64,000 nt of DNA from assembly GCA_013388635.1 (NCBI GenBank), contig JACAEX010000088.1:20667-84666 (forward strand). The letters run 5' to 3'. Positions 18,854 to 28,441 of this stretch are shown in pieces. The notes under the pieces were generated by a model. That model was not told where the DNA came from. It was given only the letters and a program-made list of their open reading frames with translations, and searched no databases. The translations under genes were made by a program, and so were the position numbers. Each line of letters opens with the position of its first letter. Within the stretch, counting starts at the first letter, position 1. The DNA comes from Syntrophaceae bacterium. GTDB lineage: Bacteria; Desulfobacterota; BSN033; UBA1163.

Positions 18854-20092
18854 ATGGCATTGGTGGTTCAAAAATACGGGGGGACCTCAGTAGGAGATAT
18901 CGAGCGGATCAAAAATGTGGCCTCCAGGGTGATCGCCACTAAGAAGCAAGGCCATGACGTGGTGGTCGTGGTTTCAGCGATGGCCGGGGAGACAGATAAG
19001 CTCATTCGTTTGGCCCAACAGGTCACGCCGAACCCTGATGAAAGGGAGCTCGACGTTCTGATCTCAACCGGAGAACAGGTATCGATTGCCCTGCTCGCCA
19101 TCGCGCTCAAGTCGATGGGCTACGATGCCAAGTCCTATTTGGGATTCCAGATCAAGATCGCCACGGACAGTGTCTTTGGAAAAGCTCGCATCATGGATAT
19201 CCAAAAGGAGAGGATACGGAATGATCTGAAAGAGAACCGGGTGGTCGTCGTCGCAGGATTTCAGGGGATAGACGAATCCAATAACATCACAACCCTGGGC
19301 CGGGGTGGCTCTGACACATCTGCGGTCGCCATTGCCGCCGCCCTGGAGGCCGATGTCTGTGAGATCTATACCGATGTCGATGGCGTCTACACCACCGACC
19401 CGAACATCTGCGAGAAGGCCAGAAAGCTATCCAAGATCTCCTATGACGAGATGCTCGAAATGGCCAGTCTGGGAGCCAAGGTCTTGCAGATCCGTTCTGT
19501 CGAGTTCGCAAAGAAATATAATGTCCCGATCCATGTGAGGTCGTCTTTTAACGATAACCCTGGAACCCTGGTCTGCAAGGAGGATAGAGAGATGGAAAGA
19601 GTCGTTGTCTCCGGTGTCACCTACAATAAGAATGAGGCGAAGATCGAGATCATGCACGTCCCCGATGTCCCCGGTATCGCTGCCAAGTTATTTAAACCCA
19701 TTGCCGATGCCAATATTGTCGTGGACATGATCATCCAGACATCGAGCACAGAGAAAGGTTTTGCCGACGTGGCCTTCACCGTTCCCAAATCCGATTTCTC
19801 CAAAACGCTTCAAATCGTCAAGAGCTCTTTGAAGGAGATCGGCGGAAAGGAGATCAACGCCGACGAAAACATCGCGAAGGTATCCATCGTAGGGGTCGGG
19901 ATGAGGAGCCATTCCAGCGTGGCCGCTCAAATGTTCTCCGCCCTGGCCAAGGAGGGGATTAACATTCATATGATCTCCACCTCAGAGATCAAGATCTCTT
20001 GCATCATCGATGCCAAATATACTGAACTGGCAGTCCGGGCCCTCCACGATGCCTTTGGGTTGGATAAACCAGAGGTGACAGAAGAACGATGA
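18854..20092 (+). CDS. lysC: aspartate kinase
   Basis: Phosphorylates aspartate at the start of lysine, threonine and methionine synthesis. 412 residues with the kinase N-terminus [20 protein letters not shown], the STGEQVS motif and [14 protein letters not shown]. Two C-terminal ACT domains (about 265-405; [17 protein letters not shown] and [13 protein letters not shown]) indicate allosteric control by the end products, as in the lysine/threonine-sensitive class. GGGGT lies just upstream of the ATG. It is followed by cimA, separated by a 'GTTCATCGTTCATTG' repeat spacer, a pairing also known in deltaproteobacteria. Confidence 0.96.
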   Translation: MALVVQKYGGTSVGDIERIKNVASRVIATKKQGHDVVVVVSAMAGETDKLIRLAQQVTPNPDERELDVLISTGEQVSIALLAIALKSMGYDAKSYLGFQIKIATDSVFGKARIMDIQKERIRNDLKENRVVVVAGFQGIDESNNITTLGRGGSDTSAVAIAAALEADVCEIYTDVDGVYTTDPNICEKARKLSKISYDEMLEMASLGAKVLQIRSVEFAKKYNVPIHVRSSFNDNPGTLVCKEDREMERVVVSGVTYNKNEAKIEIMHVPDVPGIAAKLFKPIADANIVVDMIIQTSSTEKGFADVAFTVPKSDFSKTLQIVKSSLKEIGGKEINADENIAKVSIVGVGMRSHSSVAAQMFSALAKEGINIHMISTSEIKISCIIDAKYTELAVRALHDAFGLDKPEVTEER

Positions 20093-20163
20093 ACCATGAA
20101 CTTTGCACCATGAACAACTGTCTTTGTTCATCGTTCATTGTACATCGTCCATCGTTCAATTGA
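20093..20163. repeat. GTTCATCGTTCATTG-type repeat spacer
   Basis: The lysC-cimA spacer is a low-complexity palindromic array (ACCATGAAC ... GTTCATCGTTCATTGTACATCG). A shorter relative (CGTTCAATGTTCATTGTTCACC) lies between glmM and pdxJ at about 13718-13755. Confidence 0.55.
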
Positions 20164-20173
20164 GGAGTTTACT

Positions 20174-21751
20174 TTGATTCGTTCCAATTCTATTAAAATT
20201 TATGACACCACCCTGCGGGATGGTTCTCAGGCGGAGGATATCGCCTTTTCCGTGGAGGATAAAATCCGAATCGCTCAAAAGTTGGACGATCTGGGTATTC
20301 ATTACATCGAGGGCGGTTGGCCAGGATCCAACCCCAAGGACATCCGATTCTTTCAAGAGATCAAAAAGGTTCGCCTTTCCCATGCAAAGATAGTGGCCTT
20401 CGGGAGCACGTGTCGGCCGGGAACCCTGCCTGAAGAGGATCGCAATATCCAGGCCCTGATCGATGCCGGGACAGAGGTGGTGACCATCTTCGGGAAATCC
20501 TGGGATATCCATCCTCTCGAGGCGCTGAATATCAGTCTCGAAGAGAATCTGAAGATGATTTATCAGTCGGTTCGATTCCTTAAAGATCGTTTCTCAGAGG
20601 TCATTTTTGATGCCGAGCACTTCTTTGACGGTTTCAAAAGTAATCGCCGATATGCCCTCTCCGCACTGAAGGCCGCCCAGGACGCCAGGGCCGATTGGAT
20701 CGTGCTCTGCGACACCAATGGTGGGACTCTCCCTGATGAGCTTCAATCGACGATCGATGAGGTGAAAAAAGAGATCACGGTCCCCCTGGGCATCCACGTC
20801 CATAACGACGCCGACATGGCTGTGGCCAATACGCTTCTCGCCGTGAAGAAGGGGCTGGCTCTGATTCAGGGAACCATCAACGGATATGGCGAACGGTGTG
20901 GGAATGCAAACCTCTGTTCGATCCTCCCCAATCTGAAACTGAAGATGGGGATCGACTGTATCACAGACGATCAATTAGAAAAGATCACCCATGTCTCCCG
21001 CTTCGTTTCAGAACTGGCCAACCTCCCGCATCATAAATACATGCCCTATGTGGGAGACAGTGCCTTTGCCCATAAGGGCGGCGTCCACGTCAGCGCCATC
21101 CGGAAGAGCGATGTCACCTATGAGCACGTTCAACCCGAGCGGGTTGGTAACCGGCGGAGGGTCCTCATCTCCGACCTGTCCGGTGAATCGAATATCCTTT
21201 ATAAGGCCGCCGAATATAAGATCGATTTGGAAAGCAGAGATCCAAAGGTCCGGATGATCCTGAACGATCTCAAGCGGCTCGAAAACCAGGGCTTCCAATT
21301 TGAAGGTGCAGAGGGCTCTTTCGAGATCCTCATTAAAAAGGCCCTCGGCCAGCACAAAAAGTTCTTCGAGCTGATGGGATTTCGTGTCATCGTGGAGAAG
21401 AGGAGAGAGGAGGATCCTCCTCTCTCAGAGGCGACCATCATGGTTCGGGTGGGAGATCGTATCGAACATACCGCAGCGGTCGGAAATGGTCCGGTCAATG
21501 CGCTGGACCATGCGATCCGCAAGGCATTGGAAAAGTTTTATCCCGAATTGAGGGAAGTAAAATTGATGGACTACAAAGTGAGAATTCTTTCGAGCAAAGA
21601 TGGGACAGCCGCGCAGACGAGGGTCCTGATCGAATCAGGAGACGGAAAATCGACGTGGGGGACGGTCGGGGTTTCTGAAAATATCATCCAGGCAAGCTGG
21701 CAGGCCCTCGTCGACTCGATCGACTATAAGCTCTTAAAAGAAAAAGGGTAA
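20174..21751 (+). CDS. cimA: citramalate synthase
   Basis: Condenses pyruvate with acetyl-CoA to (R)-citramalate, the threonine-independent entry to isoleucine synthesis. The HMGL-like TIM barrel shows [10 protein letters not shown], the CimA-type [11 protein letters not shown] and the metal-binding [12 protein letters not shown]. The C-terminal LeuA dimer domain (about 400-520) would bind isoleucine for feedback control. The track start 20138 lies in the repeat spacer; TTG 20174, with GAGGAG about eight bases upstream, gives [11 protein letters not shown] and 525 residues, the expected length. Confidence 0.95.
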   Translation: MIRSNSIKIYDTTLRDGSQAEDIAFSVEDKIRIAQKLDDLGIHYIEGGWPGSNPKDIRFFQEIKKVRLSHAKIVAFGSTCRPGTLPEEDRNIQALIDAGTEVVTIFGKSWDIHPLEALNISLEENLKMIYQSVRFLKDRFSEVIFDAEHFFDGFKSNRRYALSALKAAQDARADWIVLCDTNGGTLPDELQSTIDEVKKEITVPLGIHVHNDADMAVANTLLAVKKGLALIQGTINGYGERCGNANLCSILPNLKLKMGIDCITDDQLEKITHVSRFVSELANLPHHKYMPYVGDSAFAHKGGVHVSAIRKSDVTYEHVQPERVGNRRRVLISDLSGESNILYKAAEYKIDLESRDPKVRMILNDLKRLENQGFQFEGAEGSFEILIKKALGQHKKFFELMGFRVIVEKRREEDPPLSEATIMVRVGDRIEHTAAVGNGPVNALDHAIRKALEKFYPELREVKLMDYKVRILSSKDGTAAQTRVLIESGDGKSTWGTVGVSENIIQASWQALVDSIDYKLLKEKG

Positions 21752-21773
21752 CCGTTTCGAAATTCGGCATGCG

Positions 21774-21792
21774 CCTGCCTGCCGCAGGCAGG
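21774..21792. repeat. CCTGCCTGC-C-GCAGGCAGG palindrome
   Basis: A perfect palindrome with 9-base arms in the cimA-comEA spacer. Close relatives lie at 44115-44134 and 45070-45089 (CCTGCCTACCGGCAGGCAGG). It may act as a weak terminator, but no T-run follows. Confidence 0.65.
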
Positions 21793-21802
21793 GATTTCGG
21801 AA

Positions 21803-22429
21803 TTGAAGAGAAGAAAGCTATCTCCTTTCTTGGATCCGCAGTCTAAAATCCCCCTTCCCCATTCGATCAGAGGCTTTTCCTCTGGTCAGCAACTCATTCT
21901 TTTCGTCTTAGCCGTCTTCCTCCTCGTGATCCTTTCGCTTCAATTCTTTCATCGCCCTGCCCTTCCTCCGGAGGAGGTTTACCAGGAGATCGTCGTGGAA
22001 GTGCTGGGAGAAGTTCGCAAGCCCGGGATCTATCTCTTTCGAGAGCCCCCGACTCTCAGACAGGTGATTGAAAATGCAGGAGGCCTGAAGGAAGCTGCTC
22101 ATTTCGATACCGATTCAGCCTCTGAGGTCCTGGAGACGGGAACATCGCTCAGCATTTTTAAAGAATCCGCCGAGGAGATCAGGGTGAGCTTGGGACGAAT
22201 GGAACCCCGGAAGCTACTTGTCTTCTCCATCCCACTCGATCTCAACCGGGTGACGGCTGAAGATCTCTGTCTGGTCCCTGGAATCGGGGAGACCCTGGCC
22301 AAAGAGATCGTGGCCTATCGTGAGAGAAGAAAGGGGTTCCGATCACTCGAAGAACTGAAAGCCGTCAAAGGGATCGGAGAGAAAAAATACCAGTCCCTTG
22401 GGGTCTACTTCACCGTAAGCCCTCGATAA
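21803..22429 (+). CDS. ComEA-like SLBB / helix-hairpin-helix protein
   Basis: 208 residues. A basic N-terminus and one membrane helix (about 29-49) precede an SLBB-type beta-grasp segment (VVEVLGEVRKPGIYLFRE, LRQVIENAGG) and a C-terminal double helix-hairpin-helix (LCLVPGIGETLAKEIVAYR, LKAVKGIGEKKYQSLG). This is the ComEA architecture: a membrane-tethered periplasmic DNA-binding protein used in DNA uptake. No other competence gene is near. The start is TTG 21803 without a strong ribosome site, so the N-terminus is uncertain. Confidence 0.85.
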   Translation: MKRRKLSPFLDPQSKIPLPHSIRGFSSGQQLILFVLAVFLLVILSLQFFHRPALPPEEVYQEIVVEVLGEVRKPGIYLFREPPTLRQVIENAGGLKEAAHFDTDSASEVLETGTSLSIFKESAEEIRVSLGRMEPRKLLVFSIPLDLNRVTAEDLCLVPGIGETLAKEIVAYRERRKGFRSLEELKAVKGIGEKKYQSLGVYFTVSPR

Positions 22430-22585
22430 TTCCTCCTCCTCTGAGGATTGCTTTCCAGACTATCCGTATGGCAATTTCCACGGAAATACAGGGATTTTTA
22501 TGACAAAATACGCACTTGACCCTATTTACGAAGTCGTCTCCTCTGAATAAACTTGTACCCAAGATCATTAAAAAAGGAGATGCTG

Positions 22586-22777
22586 ATGAGGTGTGATCGC
22601 TGTGGCAGCGCCATGATTCAGGAGAAATTCTATGGCCCCCAAGAACATTTCCACGGCTGGAGATGCATCTTCTGCGGGGAGATCATTGATCCGGTGATCC
22701 TCCAGAACCGGCGAGGATCAAGGCCGTTGTGGCCCATCACGCCAGATACAGAAGATAAGGTCCAATGGCAACGATAG
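22586..22777 (+). CDS. small zinc-ribbon protein
   Basis: 63 residues beginning MRCDRCGSAMIQ; two CxxC knuckles (CDRC and CIFC) separated by about 20 residues form a rubredoxin-like zinc ribbon. ATG 22586 is preferred because AAGGAG is six bases upstream; the track start 22553 has none. The C-terminal half is basic. The next small gene overlaps its end by 13 bases, so the two are probably co-translated. Function not recognised. Confidence 0.65.
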   Translation: MRCDRCGSAMIQEKFYGPQEHFHGWRCIFCGEIIDPVILQNRRGSRPLWPITPDTEDKVQWQR

Positions 22778-22992
22778 GCGACAAATATAAGAATATCCTG
22801 ACCGACAAGGTTTATAAAGTGAAAAACCTGAAGGGTATCTTTGTCCTTCTGGAGACCGAGGATGGAAAGACTCAGGTCCTGACGGAGCAAGGAAACCTCA
22901 ATCTTTTCTACGAAAAGGTAGAGGAGGAAGACCCTCCCCAGGATCTGCCCCCTTCTTTGATGGCCCACCTTCAAAACCATAAGAACCTTTAA
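22765..22992 (+). CDS. small conserved-looking hypothetical protein
   Basis: 75 residues (MATIGDKYKNILTDKVYKVK) with no cysteines and no membrane segment. The pattern of alternating hydrophobic residues (GIFVLLETEDGKTQVLT) suggests a small beta-barrel. It overlaps the zinc-ribbon gene. I do not recognise the family. Confidence 0.55.
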   Translation: MATIGDKYKNILTDKVYKVKNLKGIFVLLETEDGKTQVLTEQGNLNLFYEKVEEEDPPQDLPPSLMAHLQNHKNL

Positions 22993-23112
22993 TCCGGTCT
23001 GGAGTCGCGTCATCCTCGTACCCATTAAATTTCCCTGTCCCCCATCCCTTGACCCACCAGACTGATTCCAGTAGAATGGACTAAAGATCACACATCTTTC
23101 AAGGAGAAACCC

Positions 23113-25938
23113 ATGCGACGGCCGATCACTCCAAAAGGCTATGGCTATCTTCTGTTAGGATTGATCAGCTTTTTGGCTCTCTATCTGACCAGTCTTCAAA
23201 ATTACCTTCTCTTCCATAGCCTTGCCGAGATCTTCTCCATTCTCGTCGCATTCGGCATCTTCGTCATCGCCTGGAACGCCCGCCGATTTTTCGACAACAA
23301 CTACCTCCTTTTGATCGGCATCGCTTATCTCTTCGTCGGCGCTCTCGACCTGATCCATACCCTTGCCTACAAAGGCATGGGAGTCTTCAAAGGAGATGAA
23401 GCCAATCTGGCCACTCAGCTATGGATCGCTGCCCGGTATATGGAGAGCCTCTCTCTTCTCCTCGCCCCTCTGTTTTTTGGACGTAGGTTGAAAGTCAACC
23501 TTATCTTCCTCGGATATGCGATAGTTACTTCCATCCTGTTGGTCTTCATTTTTTACTTCGACCTTTTCCCCACCTGTTTCATCGAAGGGGTGGGATTAAC
23601 CCCTTTTAAGAAGATCAGCGAATATCTGATCTCTCTGATTCTCATCGCCTCGATCGTCCTCTTGTACAGAAACCGGCGAGAATTTGACAGGAACGTTTTG
23701 CAGTGGGTGACCTGGTCCATTATCTTTACGATTGCCTCCGAGGCGTCTTTCACATTCTATGTCCATGTCTATGGCTTCTCCAACTTCGTCGGACACTTTT
23801 TCAAGATAATCTCATTCTATCTCATCTATAAGGCAATCATTGAGACGGGCTTGACCAGGCCCTACGACCTCCTTCTCCGAAACCTGAAGCAGCGAGAGGA
23901 GGCCCTCGCCCAACTGGCCTCGTTTCCTGAGTTGAATCCCAATCCCATTGTAGAGGTCGATCTCGCCGGAAATGTCACCTACCTTAATCCTTCGGCCCAA
24001 GCGTTACTTCCCGATCTCCGATCGGCCGGGCCAAGGCATCCCTGGCTTGCTGGCTTTGAGTCTCTGGTTCCTGGTTCCAGTGAGAGGCTGAAATCCTCTC
24101 TCAGCCGGGAGGTCTACCTCGGGAATCGCTGGTACCAACAATCCATTCATAATGCGCCTGGTGACCGCATCCGTATTTATGGCATGGATATCACCGTCCG
24201 TAAGGCACTGGAGGAGGAACTGCGTAAATCGCGCGACGAATTGGAGATACGAGTGCAGGAAAGAACCGCAGAGTTATTGAAAACCACCGAAAAATTACAA
24301 GCGGAAATTGTTGAGCGAAAGTTAGCAGAACAGGCACTGGCTGAACAGTCGAGGATCTTCGAGGCATTCTTCACCTCTACGACAACCCCCTTGGTACTCC
24401 TTGATAGAAATTTCAATTTCATCTGGGTCAATGAAGCCTATGCCGAGGCCTGCCAGCGGGACATATCTGAATTTCCAGGGCGTAACCATTTCGAATTCTA
24501 TCCGTCTGAAGCGAAGGTGCTATTTGAGCAGGTCGTTGAGAGCAAAATACCCTACCAGGCCATCGCACGGCCTTTCATCTTTCCCGATCATCCTGAGTGG
24601 GGAGTCACCTATTGGGACTGGACCCTAACCCCGATTATGGACAATGAAGGCGAAGTGGAATTTCTCGTCTTTTGGCTCCAGGATGTGACCGAGCGCATCC
24701 AGACGCAAAAACGTACAGAAGCCACCAATGCCCTCTTAGGGCTTTTTGCTAAGAAGTCTGCTCGAAAGGACTATCTCGATTCGGTGACCGAATTGCTTCA
24801 GAGATGGAGCGACTGCCGGTGCGTCGGCATCCGATTACTGAATGAGAAGGAGTCTATCCCCTACGAGTCTTACATTGGTTTCAGCCAGGAGTTCTGGGAA
24901 CTGGAGAGTTGCCTTTCAACCAAAGAGGACCAATGCGCTTGTATCCGGGTCGTAACAGGAAATCCCGACCCGCAAGATCTGCCGGTGATGACGCCCGCAG
25001 GGTCCTTCTGTTGCGAGAACACGGTTGAATTTGTCAGCCACCTTTCAGCGGAAGAAAAAGCCAGGTTCAGGGGGACCTGTGTGAAGAACGGGTTTAAATC
25101 GGTCGCCATCGTTCCCATTCGCTACATGGAAAAGATACTCGGCGCCATACACTTAGCAGATGAAAAAGAGGGACGATTCTCAACAGGTCGTATCGAATTT
25201 ATCGAGTCGATGGCGCCCCTGATCGGAGAGGCGATCAGAAGGTTCAACTTAGAGGAAGAACTGAAGGATTCGGAGGCCCGGCTTCGCCACCTCTCTTCTC
25301 AGCTTCTAACGGTTCAGGAGAACGAGAGAAAGCGAATTTCAAGAGAGATCCACGACAGTCTCGGACAGTCTCTGTCAGCCATCAAATTCAAAGTGGAGAG
25401 CATCATTCAGCAGATGCGCGAGACCAGACGTAAGAAGATGGCCGAATCCCTCGAAACCATCCTCCCCATTATTCAAGCAAGCATTGAGGAGTCCCGGAGA
25501 ATCCAGATGGATCTGCGGCCTTCCATCCTTGACGATCTCGGGGTCACCGCTACGCTCAACTGGTTCTGCCGAGAATTCCAGCAGACCTATTCAAACATCC
25601 ACATCGATAAGCAGATCGATATATCGGAGAACACCGTGCCCGATTCTTTAAAGACCACCATTTATAGGATCTCCCAGGAGGCCCTGAACAACATTGCGAA
25701 GCATAGCAAGGCATCCCTGGTCTCGCTCTCTCTCAGGAGGACGAACGGCTCCATCGAGTTGACCATCCAGGATAACGGCAAGGGATTCGACCTGGAAGAG
25801 ACTCTTTCCACCGGCGTCTCCAAGAAAGGACTGGGCCTGACCAGCATGAGAGAGCGGGCCGAGTTTTCAGGAGGCTCCTTTACCGTCGAATCAAGTATAG
25901 GAAAAGGAACCCTCATCCGAGCGGTATGGCCAACGTAA
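23113..25938 (+). CDS. MASE3-PAS-PAS-GAF sensor histidine kinase, NarL type
   Basis: 941 residues. An N-terminal membrane sensor of the MASE3 kind fills about 1-245 (FDNNYLLLIGIAYLFVGALD, ending in a membrane segment). A PAS (about 265-365), a coiled coil, a second PAS (about 410-530) and a cysteine-containing GAF domain (about 540-705) follow. The kinase core is HisKA_3: the box ENERKRISREIHDSLGQSLS carries the His, and the ATPase lobe shows ISQEALNNIAKHSKA, DNGKGFD and GLGLTSMRERA. These kinases pair with NarL/FixJ regulators, and one lies just beyond, convergent, at 26452-27120. The stimulus is unknown. AAGGAG precedes the ATG. Confidence 0.93.
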   Translation: MRRPITPKGYGYLLLGLISFLALYLTSLQNYLLFHSLAEIFSILVAFGIFVIAWNARRFFDNNYLLLIGIAYLFVGALDLIHTLAYKGMGVFKGDEANLATQLWIAARYMESLSLLLAPLFFGRRLKVNLIFLGYAIVTSILLVFIFYFDLFPTCFIEGVGLTPFKKISEYLISLILIASIVLLYRNRREFDRNVLQWVTWSIIFTIASEASFTFYVHVYGFSNFVGHFFKIISFYLIYKAIIETGLTRPYDLLLRNLKQREEALAQLASFPELNPNPIVEVDLAGNVTYLNPSAQALLPDLRSAGPRHPWLAGFESLVPGSSERLKSSLSREVYLGNRWYQQSIHNAPGDRIRIYGMDITVRKALEEELRKSRDELEIRVQERTAELLKTTEKLQAEIVERKLAEQALAEQSRIFEAFFTSTTTPLVLLDRNFNFIWVNEAYAEACQRDISEFPGRNHFEFYPSEAKVLFEQVVESKIPYQAIARPFIFPDHPEWGVTYWDWTLTPIMDNEGEVEFLVFWLQDVTERIQTQKRTEATNALLGLFAKKSARKDYLDSVTELLQRWSDCRCVGIRLLNEKESIPYESYIGFSQEFWELESCLSTKEDQCACIRVVTGNPDPQDLPVMTPAGSFCCENTVEFVSHLSAEEKARFRGTCVKNGFKSVAIVPIRYMEKILGAIHLADEKEGRFSTGRIEFIESMAPLIGEAIRRFNLEEELKDSEARLRHLSSQLLTVQENERKRISREIHDSLGQSLSAIKFKVESIIQQMRETRRKKMAESLETILPIIQASIEESRRIQMDLRPSILDDLGVTATLNWFCREFQQTYSNIHIDKQIDISENTVPDSLKTTIYRISQEALNNIAKHSKASLVSLSLRRTNGSIELTIQDNGKGFDLEETLSTGVSKKGLGLTSMRERAEFSGGSFTVESSIGKGTLIRAVWPT

Positions 25939-25942
25939 ATTC

Positions 25943-25976
25943 AGATAAAGAGATGAGGAGGTGAGGAAATAAGGGG
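25943..25976. repeat. left inverted repeat flanking the four-helix-bundle gene
   Basis: AGATAAAGAGATGAGGAGGTGAGGAAATAAGGG. Its reverse-complement-like partner lies at about 26405-26450 on the other side of the gene, in keeping with S23/IVS-type elements. Confidence 0.5.
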
Positions 25977-26005
25977 GCAAAAGAACTTGGAAAAAGGTAG
26001 CTTTT

Positions 26006-26404
26006 TCAACGGCGCTTTGCCCCGGGTAAAAGCCAGGGTTGGGGATTGTTAATCAGACTAATGATTTTACCTATGATGTTTTCATAAGAAGCCAATAACC
26101 CTTTTCCGATTTCTGCCCGCAGATAACCACATTGAATGGCAAACTCTAACCAAACCTGTGTCTCCGCTGCCTCTGCTTCCGCTTCGCTCAGCTTGCTAAT
26201 GAATGAAGCCTCGTACCTTCTCTTACGCCAGGCCTCTGCCAGATTAGCACATACTGATCGTGATGAGCGACGTACCTGGTCAGTTAAAGAGTAGCGCTCT
26301 TCTATGGGGAAATATTTGCTTTTCTCGAATATCTCCATAGCTGTCTCAAAACTGATCTTATATGCTTCCAGCTCGCGATGTGTCTTGATCAACTTCCTCT
26401 CCAT
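26006..26404 (-). CDS. four-helix-bundle protein (S23 / IVP family)
   Basis: 132 residues with the family hallmarks: ELEAYKISFETAMEIFEKS at the start, LTDQVRRSSRSVCANLAEA in the middle and SEAEAEAAETQVWLEFA later. Relatives are encoded within 23S rRNA intervening sequences, as accessory (Avd-like) proteins of diversity-generating retroelements, and as lone genes scattered in environmental genomes. Their role is poorly known; nucleic-acid binding is likely. The gene is bracketed by inverted repeats and sits exactly between a sensor kinase and its probable response regulator, as though inserted there. Confidence 0.85.
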   Translation of the reverse strand: MERKLIKTHRELEAYKISFETAMEIFEKSKYFPIEERYSLTDQVRRSSRSVCANLAEAWRKRRYEASFISKLSEAEAEAAETQVWLEFAIQCGYLRAEIGKGLLASYENIIGKIISLINNPQPWLLPGAKRR

Positions 26405-26450
26405 CCCTTATATCTCCCTATCTCCTCATCTCCCAACCTCCTCATTATTA
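26405..26450. repeat. right inverted repeat flanking the four-helix-bundle gene
   Basis: CCCTTATATCTCCCTATCTCC followed by TCATCTCCCAACCTCCTCATTATT. On the other strand this reads GAGGAGG...GAGATGAGGAGATAGGGAG...AAGGG, matching the left repeat in style and orientation. Confidence 0.5.
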
Positions 26451-26451
26451 T

Positions 26452-27120
26452 TTATTCTCTCGAGACCAGGCCCTTCTCGATGGCCAATGCAGTCAAGGCC
26501 TGGACATTATGGAGGTCCAGTTTCTCCATCAGATTGGAGCGGTGTTTCTCCACGGTCTTCACGCTGATACAGAGGTACTCCGCAATCTCCTTGTTCTTAT
26601 ACCCCTCGGCGATCAGCTTCAGGATCTCCCGCTCCCGCTGGGTCAGGGTTTCCCAGGACGATCTTTTCTTTAAGGTCTTTTTTCCCTCCAGGTACCCTTC
26701 GATCACCTTTTCCGAGACCCCAGGACTGAGATAAGGTTTCCCTGCCAAAACATTTCGGAGGGCGATCATCAATTCAGCATGCGTCGAGTCCTTCAGGATG
26801 TATCCGTCCGCTCCCGCCCGCAAGGTGGTCAGGACATATTCCTCTGCCTTATGGACGGTTAAGACCAAAATCTTTGTCTCAGGAGATTGCCTCTTGATCT
26901 CTCTGATCGCCTCCATGCCGTTCATCCTCGGCATGGAGAGATCCATCAAGATGAGATCTGGCTTATATTTTTCTACGCAGTGGATCGCCTCATGTCCATT
27001 TTCTGCCTCTCCCACGACCTCGAATTCAGGGCCTGAGGATAGCAGTGCCTTCAATCCTTCTCTAAGGATCACGTGGTCTTCAGCAATCACCAGTCGATAC
27101 TTCGATCCCGAGATCGCCAT
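26452..27120 (-). CDS. NarL/FixJ-family response regulator
   Basis: 222 residues. The receiver (about 8-125) has the acidic pair AEDH, the phospho-acceptor LILMDLSMPRMNG and the Lys in YILKDS. The C-terminal LuxR-type helix-turn-helix (about 155-215) reads LTQREREILKLIAEGYKNKEIA. GGAGG lies seven bases upstream of the ATG. It is the natural partner of the HisKA_3 kinase at 23113-25938, though convergent to it and separated by the S23-like element. Regulated genes are not known from the sequence. Confidence 0.93.
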   Translation of the reverse strand: MAISGSKYRLVIAEDHVILREGLKALLSSGPEFEVVGEAENGHEAIHCVEKYKPDLILMDLSMPRMNGMEAIREIKRQSPETKILVLTVHKAEEYVLTTLRAGADGYILKDSTHAELMIALRNVLAGKPYLSPGVSEKVIEGYLEGKKTLKKRSSWETLTQREREILKLIAEGYKNKEIAEYLCISVKTVEKHRSNLMEKLDLHNVQALTALAIEKGLVSRE

Positions 27121-27344
27121 GCTCCAGCCTCCGAAGAAATAGGGTACGGGTTTGCCATAAATACAGTGTTCACCTTATTTACCATTTTGATAACCACAAG
27201 TAAAGTCTTAATTAATAGAGGCTACCGTTCAGATACAGGACATGAGAGCTCAGAAACTCCATTACCCCTGCCTCTCCCTCTTCAGTCTGAGGTCTAAAGT
27301 CTATAGCCTAATGGCCGCATTAAAGTGATAGAGAGGGAAACCAC

Positions 27345-27731
27345 ATGCCAGAGATACTGATCGTTGAGGACAGCGCCTTTTTCCGTCAACTGCTTAAGGA
27401 GACCTTGACCTCCCAGTTCCCTTCTGTCCGTATCGAGGAGGCGGCAGATGGAGATGAGGCATTAAGAAAGATCGAAATATCAAAACCTGACCTCATCTTC
27501 ATAGACATCAAACTTCCCGGAGAAAATGGCCTTGAACTGACCAAAAAGATAAGAGCCCAATATGTCGATATTGTCATCATCATTCTCACGAGCTATGATT
27601 TACCGGAATATCGCGAAGCGGCCTCCCAATACGGGGCTGACCTCTTCCTTTCAAAGGGTGCGACGACCAAAGACTACATCCATACGCTAGTCAACTCTTT
27701 TTTATCAAAAGGAAAATACAGGCCCGATTGA
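27345..27731 (+). CDS. single-domain response regulator (CheY-like receiver)
   Basis: 128 residues, a receiver only. It has the acidic residues in LIVEDSAFFRQLL, the phospho-acceptor LIFIDIKLPGENG, a Thr/Ser pair (ILTSYD) and the Lys in FLSKGAT. With no output domain it must act by protein contact, as CheY or Spo0F do. It stands in the same direction as the selenoprotein candidate 90 bases downstream and is divergent from the NarL regulator. GAGAGGG lies six bases upstream of the ATG. Confidence 0.9.
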   Translation: MPEILIVEDSAFFRQLLKETLTSQFPSVRIEEAADGDEALRKIEISKPDLIFIDIKLPGENGLELTKKIRAQYVDIVIIILTSYDLPEYREAASQYGADLFLSKGATTKDYIHTLVNSFLSKGKYRPD

Positions 27732-27821
27732 GGGGGCCCGGATTCAGCAGAATACAGTAATCAGTCCATTCAATTTTGGTAACACCAAATGAAAAAATTT
27801 AATAAGGAAGGAGGAACACCC

Positions 27822-28391
27822 ATGGTAAAGATGATTCTGTGGGAGACAAAGATGGATGTGGCGCTGGCCCGGGCAAAAGCCGAGAATAAACACATTTTGC
27901 TCGATTTCTTTAACCCCGGTTGAATCGGCTGCAAGCAGATGGATGCGGTTACGTATCCCAATGATAAGGTGATCGAATTTATTCAAAGGCGTATGATCCC
28001 CTTGCGTGTCTCTTTTGACGCCCAACCCCTTTCGTCCGATTTTAACATCAAGTGGACCCCAACCCTTATTACGTTGGATGCCCTTGGCAAGGAACACCAC
28101 CGGACAGTGGGATTTCTTCCACCCGAGGAATTGATCCCTTCTTTGCTCTTAGGCATTGCAAAAAGCCATTTTGAGGGGGAAGGATTCAGCGAGGCCCTTT
28201 CAACTCTTGAAGAGCTCCTGACAGACTATCCCAGGAGTGACGCCGCACCCGAGGCGATCTACCTCCGGGGGGTCTGCACGTACAAAAGCACCCATGATCC
28301 CAAGCCGCTAAAGGCGGCCTATGAGCAACTCCAGGCAAGCTATCCCTCGAGCGAGTGGACAAAACGGGCCTATCCCTATCGACTTCTGTAG
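27822..28391 (+). CDS. thioredoxin-like selenoprotein candidate (UxxC) with TPR-like tail
   Basis: The reading frame from ATG 27822 (AAGGAGG eight bases upstream) to TAG 28389-28391 is open for 189 residues except for one TGA at codon 34 (27921-27923). That TGA falls on the first residue of the thioredoxin CxxC motif: FFNPG-[TGA]-IGCKQMD. Upstream is thioredoxin strand sequence (HILLDFF), downstream the cis-Pro region (KWTPTLITLD) and a helical TPR-like C-terminus (FEGEGFSEALSTLEELLTDY). A GGATGC-GGTTAC-GTATCC hairpin begins 17 bases after TGA. Reading TGA as selenocysteine restores a complete redox protein. The track shows only the part after TGA (27939-28391). A disabled gene is the alternative, but no other lesion is seen. 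Superoxide dismutase follows. Confidence 0.8.
27941..27958 (+). promoter_or_regulatory. SECIS-like hairpin
   Basis: GGATGC, loop GGTTAC, GTATCC: six base pairs (one G-U) with G in the first two loop positions and a following U, beginning 17 bases after the in-frame TGA. This fits the general layout of bacterial SECIS elements that recruit SelB, which lie just downstream of the UGA with a small apical loop containing GU. Confidence 0.6.
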
Positions 28392-28441
28392 GGACTGTAT
28401 GAGGCCCACTGGTGCTCTTCGTAGCATCTGGAAAAGCACAT

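Noticed and set aside
27921-27923. Reading the TGA as a plain stop that makes the gene a pseudogene
   Set aside because: The stop falls exactly on the redox-active Cys position, the rest of the frame is intact to a natural end, and a SECIS-like hairpin follows; selenocysteine explains all three better. Not fully excluded.
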